From NCBI RefSeq assembly GCF_000875775.1, contig NZ_CP010868.1:1649079-1713078 (forward strand): a DNA stretch of 64,000 nucleotides. The letters are read 5' to 3'. The position numbers and the translations under genes were made by a program. The notes beneath the pieces were generated by a model, which saw only the letters and a list, made by a program, of their open reading frames with translations, was not told the DNA's origin and did no database searches. Shown here piece by piece: positions 41,149 to 50,334 of this stretch. The DNA is from Nitrosopumilus piranensis. GTDB taxonomy: Archaea; Thermoproteota; Nitrososphaeria; Nitrososphaerales; Nitrosopumilaceae. Each line of letters opens with the position of its first letter. The stretch's first letter is position 1.

Positions 41149-41799
41149 TTAGTCCCACTTTGACCAAGCGGCCATCCATCTGTAAGTCCAAGTATTGAGT
41201 TTACAACCTAATGCTGCAAATGTACATCCCAAAACTGCACCTGCACCTGCACCGAGAGCGACTGGGCTGTTATAGAACTTACCTACCTGAGGTTCTATCG
41301 GTGTCATGTATGGTGGCAATGTTGGTCTTGGATATTTGAATGCCGTTTCAAGTGGGTCTGCTACTGTTATCAGGTTTACCATGTTGAACAATGGTAACGA
41401 CATTCCTACCAGTACGCCGCCGAACAGTATCAAGGAGTGCTTGTTCTTCTTTGTTGCCCAGTAGACTAAGTCCAACAGCATTGCTGATGGTAACCAAACT
41501 GGTGTTACAATGAAGTCATATGGATAACCGAGTGAAAACCATGCGGCTTTTGCTATCCATGTGTATACTGTCATAATCAGAGCGTAGTACGTTGCTGTGC
41601 CTGGAACGCCTGTAAATGTTAGGTAATATGTTGCACCTACAATAAGCATCAACGTTTGCGATATTGAGAATACCGTGTACGAAGTCCAAGCCCAGTCAGT
41701 GTAGAAGATGTAGTCTCCTGCATTAATTGTTAACAGTGTAGAGTTAACTGCAACCACTACTATGAACAAGTAGTGTGTACATCGTCTTAACCAGACCAT
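41149..41799 (-). CDS. amoA: Ammonia monooxygenase subunit A
   Basis: 216 residues, matching archaeal AmoA in full: MVWLRRCTHYLFIVVVAVNS start, five or six membrane helices, GYPYDFIVTPVWLPSAM and the end WMAAWSKWD. It is the standard marker for ammonia-oxidising archaea; with AmoB and AmoC it oxidises ammonia to hydroxylamine in the membrane. TATATAAAA at 41822-41829 lies about 26 bp upstream, so the message is leaderless. Its own promoter and a 133-bp gap separate it from amoX. Confidence 0.99.
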   Translation of the reverse strand: MVWLRRCTHYLFIVVVAVNSTLLTINAGDYIFYTDWAWTSYTVFSISQTLMLIVGATYYLTFTGVPGTATYYALIMTVYTWIAKAAWFSLGYPYDFIVTPVWLPSAMLLDLVYWATKKNKHSLILFGGVLVGMSLPLFNMVNLITVADPLETAFKYPRPTLPPYMTPIEPQVGKFYNSPVALGAGAGAVLGCTFAALGCKLNTWTYRWMAAWSKWD

Positions 41800-41931
41800 A
41801 TGAAGTTGAAGAAACGGTCAGTATATAAAATTTTAGAGTATGATGAAGATCGTTGCAGATTTCGGCAAACAGCAACGATTTTTAGAAAATGAAAATGAAA
41901 AAGAAGTGTATCTGAAGGGTTTTCCTTCTGA

Positions 41932-42294
41932 TTACCAACCGACGAATAATGATACGAAGAGCACGAATGCTACGGTTGCAGCAATACTGCCACCAACTAT
42001 ACCATTACTATTCTTGTTGGAACCTTCTTCCATGACTTTAACACAGAAGATGTAACCTATTGCCTCAATGATTGCAAGCACGATGAATGCAAAGTGGCCA
42101 CTTGCGGTTGGATATGCCCATGGATAATAGAAGTATCCTGCTGCAGTACCACCAAAAGTAGCTAATAATGCTGCCCAATATGAAACAGTAATAATACCAG
42201 TCATATTTTCAACGCGCCTTCCAATCATTCGTTCTACGTCAGCACTGGATGATCCACCGCCACCGCCTGAACCGAATCCTTTTGGAAGAGTCAT
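41932..42294 (-). CDS. amoX: AmoX, accessory ammonia monooxygenase protein
   Basis: 120 residues. A Gly-rich start (GFGSGGGGGSSSADVE) is followed by three hydrophobic helices, the plan of the AmoX protein conserved between amoA and amoC only in archaea. Considered an AMO complex subunit. CTTAAAAG about 26 bp upstream fits a leaderless start. Confidence 0.95.
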   Translation of the reverse strand: MTLPKGFGSGGGGGSSSADVERMIGRRVENMTGIITVSYWAALLATFGGTAAGYFYYPWAYPTASGHFAFIVLAIIEAIGYIFCVKVMEEGSNKNSNGIVGGSIAATVAFVLFVSLFVGW

Positions 42295-42414
42295 TCTGGA
42301 ATTATTCTAATACAGAATCCTTTTAAGTCTTTCTTAAACTGACAGTAAGGGTACGATCTACGTCTTTTGTTTAAAATAATAAAATAGAAAAAATTGTGCG
42401 TTTGCACATTTTGT

Positions 42415-42978
42415 CTATGGAATTGATCTACTGTACAATTTGCCTTCTAAGGCCATCTTGTACATCTCTGCGACATATGGGTTCTCTCCTGGAGTTTCTG
42501 CACCTAACTCTACGAGTCTAGCATATACTCTGACTACGTACGCAAGTGCACCCATGAATGCTACTACAACACCCATGTTAAACATCCAGTGATTTGGAAC
42601 TGCAAAGATTTCTTCTACAAACCAGAAGTGCCACATCTCATTGACTCCAATTGTAAACATAGTTGCTAAGTAACCAAGAATGGTCATCTTCAAACCTGTG
42701 TTCATTGAATTATTTGGACCTCTGAGAACTGGAACTTTTCTATCATAGATTGCTGCTGAACCCCATCCAAGTGGTAAAGCTACAAAGTGTGAATATAGCC
42801 ACCAGTGTGCTGGTGTAAATGCACTATCTCTGATAGATGTCTGATGTAGAGAACCATCAACGAAGTTATCTACTTCGACTGATGCTGCGGTAGATCCCAT
42901 AGCAATGACGATGAGCCAGATTTTCTTAAGTCTCTGAATCTCAACTTCTTTTGGGATTAATGCGGGCATCTGTGCCAT
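42415..42978 (-). CDS. amoC: Ammonia monooxygenase subunit C
   Basis: 187 residues from MAQMPALIPKEVE, matching archaeal AmoC: DNFVDGSLHQTSIRDSAFTPAHWW with the metal-site Asp/His set (D...H...H) and several membrane helices. The start at 42978 is preferred over ATG 42987 because it falls 26 bp below AATATAAAG (43001-43009). The copper site in this subunit is thought to be part of the active centre in the AMO/pMMO family. Confidence 0.99.
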   Translation of the reverse strand: MAQMPALIPKEVEIQRLKKIWLIVIAMGSTAASVEVDNFVDGSLHQTSIRDSAFTPAHWWLYSHFVALPLGWGSAAIYDRKVPVLRGPNNSMNTGLKMTILGYLATMFTIGVNEMWHFWFVEEIFAVPNHWMFNMGVVVAFMGALAYVVRVYARLVELGAETPGENPYVAEMYKMALEGKLYSRSIP

Positions 42979-43234
42979 GCTACACATGGTGTATATTGAG
43001 AATATAAAGTAAGAGATTGAAACTGAATGTTTTTTTATAAAATTTTTGATGAATTTATGATTAATTTATGAAATAATTTTTGTTTTATGTTATGGTAATT
43101 GTAAAAATAATAATCATTTTTTATTATTTTCAATGTTTAACATCAATGATTAACATTACTAGTAGTATCGATCCTCGCAATGAAGGTAAAACATATAACG
43201 ACGTGTATTATCTTTCACAATATTAGGGATAACT
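42979..43234. promoter_or_regulatory. Divergent amoC-amoB promoter region
   Basis: About 256 bp without genes and very AT-rich. It holds an amoC TATA-like box (43001-43009) and an amoB box ATATAA (43193-43198). Between them are a 10-bp perfect inverted repeat AAAATAATAA/TTATTATTTT (43104-43130, 7-nt loop) and two TTAACAT direct repeats near 43137-43155. Control of the main energy enzyme probably acts here, but which repeats matter is unknown. Confidence 0.6.
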
Positions 43235-43804
<570 letters not shown>

Positions 43805-43898
43805 CCACCCAACCTTTTCCTTTTCATTTTCTAAACATCCTTACGATTAGCGTAAGTCAAAAACCAAGTCTTATCTGCAATAAAGTCAAGTAAAAAAT

Positions 43899-44213
43899 AT
43901 GCTAAATTTCAAAATTAAAAAATTAGATATTTTTCAAAGTTATTTTTTTGGGCAAGTTGAATTTAGGGAAGACCCATACAAAGTTAATATCCAAAATCAA
44001 AGGAGGGGCAAAGTGCTCAAACTGCCTTTTGAGATAAAGCCAAAAAGAGAAAATGTTCTTGTCAGAATAACAGGCCCAAAAGACTTGTTTGTAGAAGACT
44101 ATCTACCATACAAGGGAGAATCAGAATGGCTTGAAATTGATTCAGATGAAATTACCTATTTTCTTGCAGATCATCAAGATCAATTAGATACAATCGAAAT
44201 CATGTACGAATAA
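43899..44213 (+). CDS. Conserved hypothetical protein beside amoB
   Basis: 104 residues, beta-rich, soluble, no signal peptide or cysteines. FEIKPKRENVLVRITGP looks like a beta-sandwich strand pair. It follows amoB by 95 bp on the same strand and precedes a membrane-anchored gene. No function can be assigned from sequence. Confidence 0.55.
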   Translation: MLNFKIKKLDIFQSYFFGQVEFREDPYKVNIQNQRRGKVLKLPFEIKPKRENVLVRITGPKDLFVEDYLPYKGESEWLEIDSDEITYFLADHQDQLDTIEIMYE

Positions 44214-44251
44214 CAGAAAGGACTTTAAGGAATCTGACTAAAGCCATCATT

Positions 44252-44776
44252 ATGATATGGCCAGGAATGGGTGATCCTTACAAGAGAAAAAAAACACTAA
44301 AGTTTCTAGCTATAACTGCAGTCATTGCAATATCTGTCGGAATAGCAAGTAGTGTGATTCAAGCTCAGTTAGGTCAGGACAATCCTCTCAAAGTTTGTAT
44401 TAATGATAGAGATACACCTTACAAAATTAAAGCCACATTAGAGATAATCATCGATGGTCTTCCAACAGACATTCCAGCAAATATCAACTCAGGTCTAGAT
44501 GGGGAATGCCAAAGGACCATGTATACTTTGACAAATGATGGTACGATTTATGCCGAATGGGAGGAAGATTATCCATTTGAAATAGGCCACTTTTTGTGGA
44601 TGTGGGATTTCCCTCTAAGAGATATGGATCAAAGCAAGTCAGCAATTTACGTAAATGGAAAAGAATCACCTCACTTCATCAATCATCCATTCCAGGACGG
44701 ATATCACTACAAAGCAGAATTCACATCAAAGGCATATGATGAGTCAAAGGACACAGACTTCCTACCAGAAAATTAG
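44252..44776 (+). CDS. Membrane-anchored extracytoplasmic protein beside amoB
   Basis: 174 residues with a single N-terminal helix (LAITAVIAISVGIASSVI, about 17-34), and an outer domain with two cysteines (about 50 and 89) that could bridge. It follows the preceding gene by 38 bp. Function unknown; proximity to the amo genes is the only hint of a link with ammonia oxidation. Confidence 0.6.
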   Translation: MIWPGMGDPYKRKKTLKFLAITAVIAISVGIASSVIQAQLGQDNPLKVCINDRDTPYKIKATLEIIIDGLPTDIPANINSGLDGECQRTMYTLTNDGTIYAEWEEDYPFEIGHFLWMWDFPLRDMDQSKSAIYVNGKESPHFINHPFQDGYHYKAEFTSKAYDESKDTDFLPEN

Positions 44777-44861
44777 ACTTTGTGAAAAAACAAGAAAATA
44801 CCAAATTATCGTAGTCTACACTAGAGAATTAAAAATAATGAAAAGAAGAAAGGAAGTGATT

Positions 44862-45131
44862 TTACCAGTATTTACCGTTGTCGGGAATAAGACCGATACC
44901 TTCTCTTTCAAAGTGTCTGTCCAATTCGTCGACCCATCTCTCACGGTTGTCCTTGTAAGCCCATCCGTGGACACGTAACCAGAATGAGATAATTCCAAGA
45001 AGGAATACTGTGAACATCATGGTTCCGAAGATGTAAATCATTACATCATAGAATAATGGATCATAGTTTGGTCCTAGTTGTCCTGTAAGTGATGACAGGA
45101 TACTAAGGAAAGTTCCTACGATAGGAGTCAT
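44862..45131 (-). CDS. Small membrane protein, candidate extra AMO subunit
   Basis: 89 residues. One or two helices (about 26-50, FYDVMIYIFGTMMFTVFLLGIISF) and a charged, aromatic C-terminal tail (WVDELDRHFEREGIG). Its own TATA-like box lies upstream. Size, topology and position next to the amo genes fit one of the additional archaeal AMO subunits reported as AmoY and AmoZ; I cannot tell which, so no symbol is given. Confidence 0.6.
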   Translation of the reverse strand: MTPIVGTFLSILSSLTGQLGPNYDPLFYDVMIYIFGTMMFTVFLLGIISFWLRVHGWAYKDNRERWVDELDRHFEREGIGLIPDNGKYW

Positions 45132-45242
45132 GTATATTTTGGCTCAATTTCTGCGATATATACATTTCTTTTATTATCATAAAGTACGAGATCAGTAAAC
45201 ACTAAGGTCAGATAATAAAATAAGAGAAAAGTGAGGTTTTGA

Positions 45243-45575
45243 TTATCCTCTACCCATTGCTGCGTATTTGCCAGATCTTCCTCTAATTAAGAAAGCTCCT
45301 GCAATACCGCCAAAGACTGCACCAGCAATAACTGCTGCACCAACGACACCACCTGCATCAAGATACGGAGTTCCTGAACCAGATGATGGGTTTGCTTCAG
45401 CAGCTTCGATTCTTCTTCTTTGAATCTCAAGTGCTTCTTCTAAGGTATAGGCTCCTGTTTGTCCTTCGTCACCTACATTGCCCATGTATTGAGCAAATGC
45501 AACGGAAGCTGCACCTATGGCACCGAAGAAAAATACAGATAGCATGGTTGCTGTTAAGAGTACTTTTGTATTCAT
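45243..45575 (-). CDS. Small secreted membrane protein, candidate extra AMO subunit
   Basis: 110 residues with an N-terminal signal peptide (ATMLSVFFFGAIGAASVAFA), a short outer helix (LEEALEIQRRRIEAAEAN) and a Gly/Ala-rich C-terminal membrane helix (VVGAAVIAGAVFGGIAGAFL). Conserved position close to amo in these archaea and the simple plan make it the second candidate for AmoY/AmoZ. Highly expressed-looking composition (few rare codons). Confidence 0.6.
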   Translation of the reverse strand: MNTKVLLTATMLSVFFFGAIGAASVAFAQYMGNVGDEGQTGAYTLEEALEIQRRRIEAAEANPSSGSGTPYLDAGGVVGAAVIAGAVFGGIAGAFLIRGRSGKYAAMGRG

Positions 45576-45699
45576 ACCGTTTACCTAATCGATTGGACGA
45601 ATAGTACTTATTTAAAACTTTATTCTGAACCCCATATTTTGAAGAATGTACGAGATCAGTATAAGTAACGTTTAATTCTGTACTCAAGTGAGCCAAATT

Positions 45700-46149
45700 A
45701 TGGGAAGAATGCACACACATAGACATGGCAAGTCACATTCTATTAGACCAGCTACACTACGTGCACCTTCATGGATCACACAAAGTCCTGCAGACGTTGA
45801 AGAATTAGTAATAAAATATTCCAAAGACGGATTAACTCCTAGTCAAATTGGAATTAAACTAAGAGACCAACATTCAATCCCACTAATCAAACCAATTACA
45901 AAAAAGACAATTGGGGAAATTTTAGAAGAAAATGATTTGAAAGCAGAAATGCCTGAAGATCTTGAAAATATTGTCAAAAAAGCAGTAGGTCTTCAAAAAC
46001 ACCTCAAAGCCAACAAAGGAGACAGAAGAAATGTCAGATCTTTGGAATTAATTGAAGCCAAAGTTCACAGATTATCAGTGTATTACAAAAAGATTGGCAG
46101 AATCCCAGCAACCTGGAAATATAAATCCGTGGTAGCTCAATTAGAGTAA
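45700..46149 (+). CDS. rps15: 30S ribosomal protein S15
   Basis: About 149 residues from ATG 45700 (MGRMHTHRHGKSHS), the usual archaeal S15/uS15 start; a GTG at 45688 would add four residues. Conserved blocks LVIKYSKDGLTPSQIGIKLRDQ and LVIYYKK-like LSVYYKKIGRIP. Binds the central domain of 16S rRNA. Its stop overlaps the start of the RecJ-like gene by 1 bp, beginning a long core operon. Confidence 0.95.
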   Translation: MGRMHTHRHGKSHSIRPATLRAPSWITQSPADVEELVIKYSKDGLTPSQIGIKLRDQHSIPLIKPITKKTIGEILEENDLKAEMPEDLENIVKKAVGLQKHLKANKGDRRNVRSLELIEAKVHRLSVYYKKIGRIPATWKYKSVVAQLE

Positions 46150-47570
46150 TGACAAAATCACTTGATGAGTCACTTTCGTTTTTCAAAGATAGAGTTTCAG
46201 ATTGTATAAGATCAAAAAAATCAATTTTTGTTACAACCCATATTGATTGTGATGGATTAACATCTGGAAGTATTATTACCAAAGCCCTAATCAGAGAAGG
46301 GGCAAATTGTACTGTTAGAACATCAAAGGAATTTAGCAAAAATGTTGTAGAATCTTTTAAAACAGATTCTAGAGATTTCCACATAGTAACAGATCTAGGA
46401 GGAGGTTTTGCAAAGAACCTCAATGAGACATTAGGAGATAATTGGATTGTACTAGATCATCATCAGATTCCAGATGAAGAGATAGATAATCAAAATGTCA
46501 TTAATGCATGGAAATATGGAATTGATGGCGGAAAGGAAATTTGTGCAGGTGGCATGGCATATCTTGCATCCATGGCACTAGATGAAAAGAACTCTGATTT
46601 GTCATCCATAGCAGTTGTTTCGGCATTAGGAGATAGACAAGATCAGGGAGAGAGAAAATCATTTACAGGAAAGAATTTTGAAATTGCCAATACTGCAGAA
46701 GGGCAAGGATTAGTGGAGATGGATTTAGACCTATTATTGGTTGGAAGAGAAACAAGATCCCTTCCAGACGCCCTTGCTTTTACATCACAGCCATTTATTG
46801 AAGGATTAACATGGAATAGAGATGCTTGTCTTTCACTTCTAAATTCATCTGGAATCCAGCTAAAAGATGGAGGTAGGTGGAGAGTTCCTGCAGAATTAAA
46901 TGAAGAAGAAAAGAGACTAGTCATTGAATCAATTACAAAGTTCACATCTGGAAAAAACGCTACTGAAATAATGTCAGAATTAATTGGATACACATACACA
47001 TTTCCAAGAGAAGACAAAAGGAGTTTTCTGAGAGATGGTAGAGAATTTTCAACTATGCTAAACTCTTGTGGAAGAATCAATCGTTCTGGGGTTGGAATGG
47101 CAATCTGTATGGGGGATAGAAACAAGATCCTAAGAGAAGGAGAAACCATTTTGACAGATTATAGAAAGATGATTAGAGAATACATGAATATTTTATCAAA
47201 TGAGAGATGGAGGATATCAGAAAGTGAGACATGTGTTATGGTAAATGGTGAAGATATTGTCCCTGAAACTATGACAGGAACAATTTCATCCCTAATTGCA
47301 GGTGCTCCAAAGAATTCAGGAAAAATTGTAATTTTGAGAACAAAGGGAGAAGAAAATACGATCAAATTCTCATCAAGAAAATCATTTGGATGCAAATCAG
47401 ATATCAATCTAAGTGAACTGATGAGGACAGGTGCTGAGAAATTTGACGGAATAGGAGGAGGTCATGATGCAGCTGCTGGAGCAAAAATAACTAAAGACAA
47501 ATTGGATGACTTTCTCAATTATTTAGAAGTAAATGTCGTTAACGTGTCAAGTGCAGGTAGTTCTCAATAA
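46149..47570 (+). CDS. RecJ-like DHH exonuclease (GAN-type)
   Basis: 473 residues of the DHH phosphoesterase superfamily, related to archaeal GAN/Cdc45 partners at the replication fork. Motifs: THIDCDGLTSGSI (motif I), VTDLGGG, VLDHHQIPD (DHH), VSALGDRQDQG, and DHHA1 domain end GGGHDAAAGAKI. The full set of metal ligands is present, so it should be active. In archaea it sits between rps15 and pcc1, as here. Confidence 0.9.
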   Translation: MTKSLDESLSFFKDRVSDCIRSKKSIFVTTHIDCDGLTSGSIITKALIREGANCTVRTSKEFSKNVVESFKTDSRDFHIVTDLGGGFAKNLNETLGDNWIVLDHHQIPDEEIDNQNVINAWKYGIDGGKEICAGGMAYLASMALDEKNSDLSSIAVVSALGDRQDQGERKSFTGKNFEIANTAEGQGLVEMDLDLLLVGRETRSLPDALAFTSQPFIEGLTWNRDACLSLLNSSGIQLKDGGRWRVPAELNEEEKRLVIESITKFTSGKNATEIMSELIGYTYTFPREDKRSFLRDGREFSTMLNSCGRINRSGVGMAICMGDRNKILREGETILTDYRKMIREYMNILSNERWRISESETCVMVNGEDIVPETMTGTISSLIAGAPKNSGKIVILRTKGEENTIKFSSRKSFGCKSDINLSELMRTGAEKFDGIGGGHDAAAGAKITKDKLDDFLNYLEVNVVNVSSAGSSQ

Positions 47571-47775
47571 TATTTCAAAAGAAAAGGCAGAAACTGTCAA
47601 AAAAGCACTAGAGCCAGATAATGTGGACTTTCCAGAAGGATTGAGTCTTTATGTTGAAAATGTTGATAACAAACTAGTTTTTAATTTCGAAAGTAAGAAG
47701 AACATGAAACAGCTAATTGGAACCATAGATGAAGTGTTAGAACATGTTCAAGTTGCACTAAAGGTGATCGAATAA
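47533..47775 (+). CDS. pcc1: KEOPS complex subunit Pcc1
   Basis: 80 residues, matching the small alpha/beta Pcc1 family (VQVVLNNISKEKAETVKKALEPDN, then the helix RxTIDEVLEHVQVALKVIE-like end). Dimer platform of the KEOPS complex that makes t6A in tRNA. It overlaps the RecJ-like gene by 38 bp and serS by 1 bp, a gene order widely kept in archaea. Confidence 0.88.
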   Translation: MSLTCQVQVVLNNISKEKAETVKKALEPDNVDFPEGLSLYVENVDNKLVFNFESKKNMKQLIGTIDEVLEHVQVALKVIE

Positions 47776-49040
47776 TGTTAGATCCCAAAATAATCAAAGA
47801 AAAACCACAGATTATCAGAGATATGCTCAAGTCAAGGGCAGTAGATTTTGATTTAGATGGATTAATTGAGGCAGATCAAAAAAGGCGAGAATTTATCATA
47901 AAAACAGATGAACTAAGAAAAAAGAAAAATCAAATAGGAATTCAAATAGCTCAGAAGAAAAAAGCAGGTGAAAACACAACTCAGATTTTAAATGAGATGG
48001 TTCAAGTTTCATCGGATTTAGAAAAACTAGAATCACAACAAGAAGATATTAAAAACAAGTATTCAAAGTTGGCATTAACAATTCCAAATCTTGTTCATGA
48101 ATCGGTTCCAGTGGGGGCAGATGATACTGCTAACAAAGAAGTTAGAAAGTGGGGCGAGATTCCAAAATTTGATTTTAAGATAAATGATCACATAGACATG
48201 TCTGAAAATTTGGATTTAGTTGATTTAGAGAGAGCTGCCAAAGTAGCAGGTGCTAGATTTTATTATCTGAAAAATGATTTGGTAAGACTAAACCAATCAT
48301 TAATCCATTTTGCTTTAGATTTTCTTGCACAGAAAGAATATTCTCTTGTGCAGCCACCATACATGATTAATCGTGAATCAATGGAGGGGGCAGTAATTGC
48401 AGATGATTTTGAAGAGGTAATCTACAAAGTCGAAGAAGAGGATCTTTACATGATTGGAACATCAGAACACGCCATGGCAGCAATGCACTCAAAGGAGATC
48501 ATAGAAGGAAAAGATCTCCCTATTAGATATGCTGGAGTAAGCCCATGTTTTAGAAAAGAGGCAGGGGCACATGGAAGAGATCAAAAAGGAATTTTCAGAG
48601 TTCACCAGTTTGATAAAATTGAACAATTTGTCTTCTCAAGACCAGAGGACTCATGGAGCGAGCATGAAAAAATGCTAGCAGTGGCTGAAGAGTTTTATCA
48701 AAAATTAGAAATCCCACACAGAGTTATGCTGTTGTCAACTGGAGATATGGGGAAAATTTCAGCTAAAACATATGATATTGAAGCATGGATGGCAGGACAA
48801 AATTCCTATAGAGAGATTGTGTCATGCTCAAACTGTTTAGATTACCAAGCAAGAAGATTGAAGATCAGATTTAGAGACAAAACAAATGAAGATACACAAT
48901 ACTTGCATACACTAAACAGTACACTAGTGGCCACAACCAGAATACTAGTATCAATAATGGAGAATTTTCAGACAAAAGATGGACATATCAAAATCCCTCA
49001 TGTTTTACAGAGTTACATGGGAAATCAGAAAGAGATCTAG
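47775..49040 (+). CDS. serS: Seryl-tRNA synthetase
   Basis: 421 residues, standard (not rare methanogen) type. An N-terminal coiled-coil arm (about 30-110) binds the long variable arm of tRNA-Ser, followed by the class II core: motif 2 ISPCFRKEAGAHGRDQKGIFRVHQF and motif 3 LNSTLVATTRILVSIMEN. Starts in the pcc1 stop. Confidence 0.95.
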   Translation: MLDPKIIKEKPQIIRDMLKSRAVDFDLDGLIEADQKRREFIIKTDELRKKKNQIGIQIAQKKKAGENTTQILNEMVQVSSDLEKLESQQEDIKNKYSKLALTIPNLVHESVPVGADDTANKEVRKWGEIPKFDFKINDHIDMSENLDLVDLERAAKVAGARFYYLKNDLVRLNQSLIHFALDFLAQKEYSLVQPPYMINRESMEGAVIADDFEEVIYKVEEEDLYMIGTSEHAMAAMHSKEIIEGKDLPIRYAGVSPCFRKEAGAHGRDQKGIFRVHQFDKIEQFVFSRPEDSWSEHEKMLAVAEEFYQKLEIPHRVMLLSTGDMGKISAKTYDIEAWMAGQNSYREIVSCSNCLDYQARRLKIRFRDKTNEDTQYLHTLNSTLVATTRILVSIMENFQTKDGHIKIPHVLQSYMGNQKEI

Positions 49041-49080
49041 TGACATACCCTTATATTTTGGGTTTAAAGGTCGATAATAA

Positions 49081-49692
49081 TTGGCACGTAGAAAAGGCAG
49101 AGTAAAAGACAAGTGGCGAGAAAAACGCTGGGTTACTGTTAATGCCCCAGATTCATTTAACAATGTACCAATTGCATATGTTCCAATTACCGATGATGAA
49201 AATGCTGCAGGTCGAGTTTTAGAAGTTACACTATATGATATTCTAAAAGGGGATCCTTCACAACATCAATACAAAATCTATTTCCAAATTAACAAAGTTG
49301 ATGGAGACAAAGCATCAACAATTTTCAAGAGATTTGAGTATTCAAAAGAATTCTTGCGCAGTTTAGTAAGACGTGGTTCATCAAAGATTAATTTCATTAT
49401 TGATGTAAAGACAAAAGATGGATACATCTTTAGAATTAAAGTAATTGCACTAACCCATAGACAACTTAACACATCTAGAAAACACGCACTTAGATTAATT
49501 GCAAGAGATGTAATTAACAAGCAAGTACCAGACATGACAATTGAGCAATTTGTTCAAGCCACATGTTATAGTAAGATCAATTCAGACATTATGGCAGCAT
49601 TCAAGAAAGTAATTAGAGTAAGACATGTAGGGCTTGAAAAAGTAAAACTCATCAGAACTGCTGAGAAAGAAACAGTTTTGCTTGAAGCATAA
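49081..49692 (+). CDS. rps3ae: 30S ribosomal protein S3Ae
   Basis: 203 residues, archaeal/eukaryal-specific eS1. Starts MARRKGRVKDKWREKRWVTVNAP and includes GRVLEVTLYDILKGD and RVRHVGLEKVKLIRTAEK. TTG start about 25 bp below CTTATATTTT, so its own leaderless promoter exists despite closeness to serS. Confidence 0.95.
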   Translation: MARRKGRVKDKWREKRWVTVNAPDSFNNVPIAYVPITDDENAAGRVLEVTLYDILKGDPSQHQYKIYFQINKVDGDKASTIFKRFEYSKEFLRSLVRRGSSKINFIIDVKTKDGYIFRIKVIALTHRQLNTSRKHALRLIARDVINKQVPDMTIEQFVQATCYSKINSDIMAAFKKVIRVRHVGLEKVKLIRTAEKETVLLEA

Positions 49693-49718
49693 ACAGTCAA
49701 ACATTATTTTAGTATATC

Positions 49719-50144
49719 ATGAGTGACAAGATAGAGATTACAATTGATGTAATAATTCATGCTACAGAAGATATTTCAAAAATTTTCCAAGCTTTTGAAG
49801 TGTTAGAACTTAAAGAAGATGATTTTACCATTAATGAGACAGCAGGCCATTTTGATAATCCAATAATGTTGCTTAATGCAAAAATTATCAAAAAACAGGC
49901 TCTAAATTTTATAAAAAAATTGGTAGAACTATTACCATCTGAGCAAATTGATGAATTAATCAACGACATTGAAGAGAGAACAGTTGATTCAAGATTTCAT
50001 ATGAGATTAGACAAGCAGGAATTAGTGAAAGGTAATATCACTGTAAGTGAAAAAGACACAATAAAAATAAAAATTCATACACCCATTTACAATAAAAAAA
50101 ATACTATCAAAACATTTACTGAAATTTTTCAAATTGCCAACTAG
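49719..50144 (+). CDS. RNA-binding protein of the DUF54 type
   Basis: 141 residues. The start IDVIIHATEDISKIFQAFEVL and the following HFDNPIMLLNAKI match the archaeal RNA-binding family PF01877, small alpha/beta proteins near translation genes. Neighbouring rps3ae supports a link with translation. Molecular role not established. Confidence 0.75.
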   Translation: MSDKIEITIDVIIHATEDISKIFQAFEVLELKEDDFTINETAGHFDNPIMLLNAKIIKKQALNFIKKLVELLPSEQIDELINDIEERTVDSRFHMRLDKQELVKGNITVSEKDTIKIKIHTPIYNKKNTIKTFTEIFQIAN

Positions 50145-50169
50145 ATTAAATAGAATAAAACCACAATAC

Positions 50170-50248
50170 AATTTGGGAATGAGGAGATAACAGCCGCTCC
50201 AGTCTGAGCGAAAGCTTTGAAGACGCCGCGACGAACCGACCCCAAATT
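50170..50248 (+). ncRNA. Candidate small RNA, C/D-box-like
   Basis: A GC-rich island of about 80 bp in AT-rich DNA. Terminal stem AATTTGGG (50170-50177) pairs with CCCAAATT (50241-50248). Inside are box-C-like ATGAGGA (50179-50185), D' CTGA (50204-50207), C'-like TTGAAGA (50217-50223) and D-like CCGA (50236-50239); the 61-nt spacing suits an archaeal C/D guide RNA, though C and D depart from consensus. AGC-GAAA-GCT would form a small GNRA hairpin instead. TTAAATA upstream (about 50146-50152) could be its promoter. The strand is inferred from these motifs. Confidence 0.55.
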
Positions 50249-50334
50249 TTGAATCGATCACAAATCAAAAACATACTATTCCTTAGACAATTTCATGGTA
50301 TTATTTTAAATACGGATAGACGGACCTCTTATCG

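Noticed and set aside
41840..42055. Plus-strand frame opposite amoX
   Set aside because: Antisense shadow of a strongly conserved AMO gene; no own promoter or start signal.
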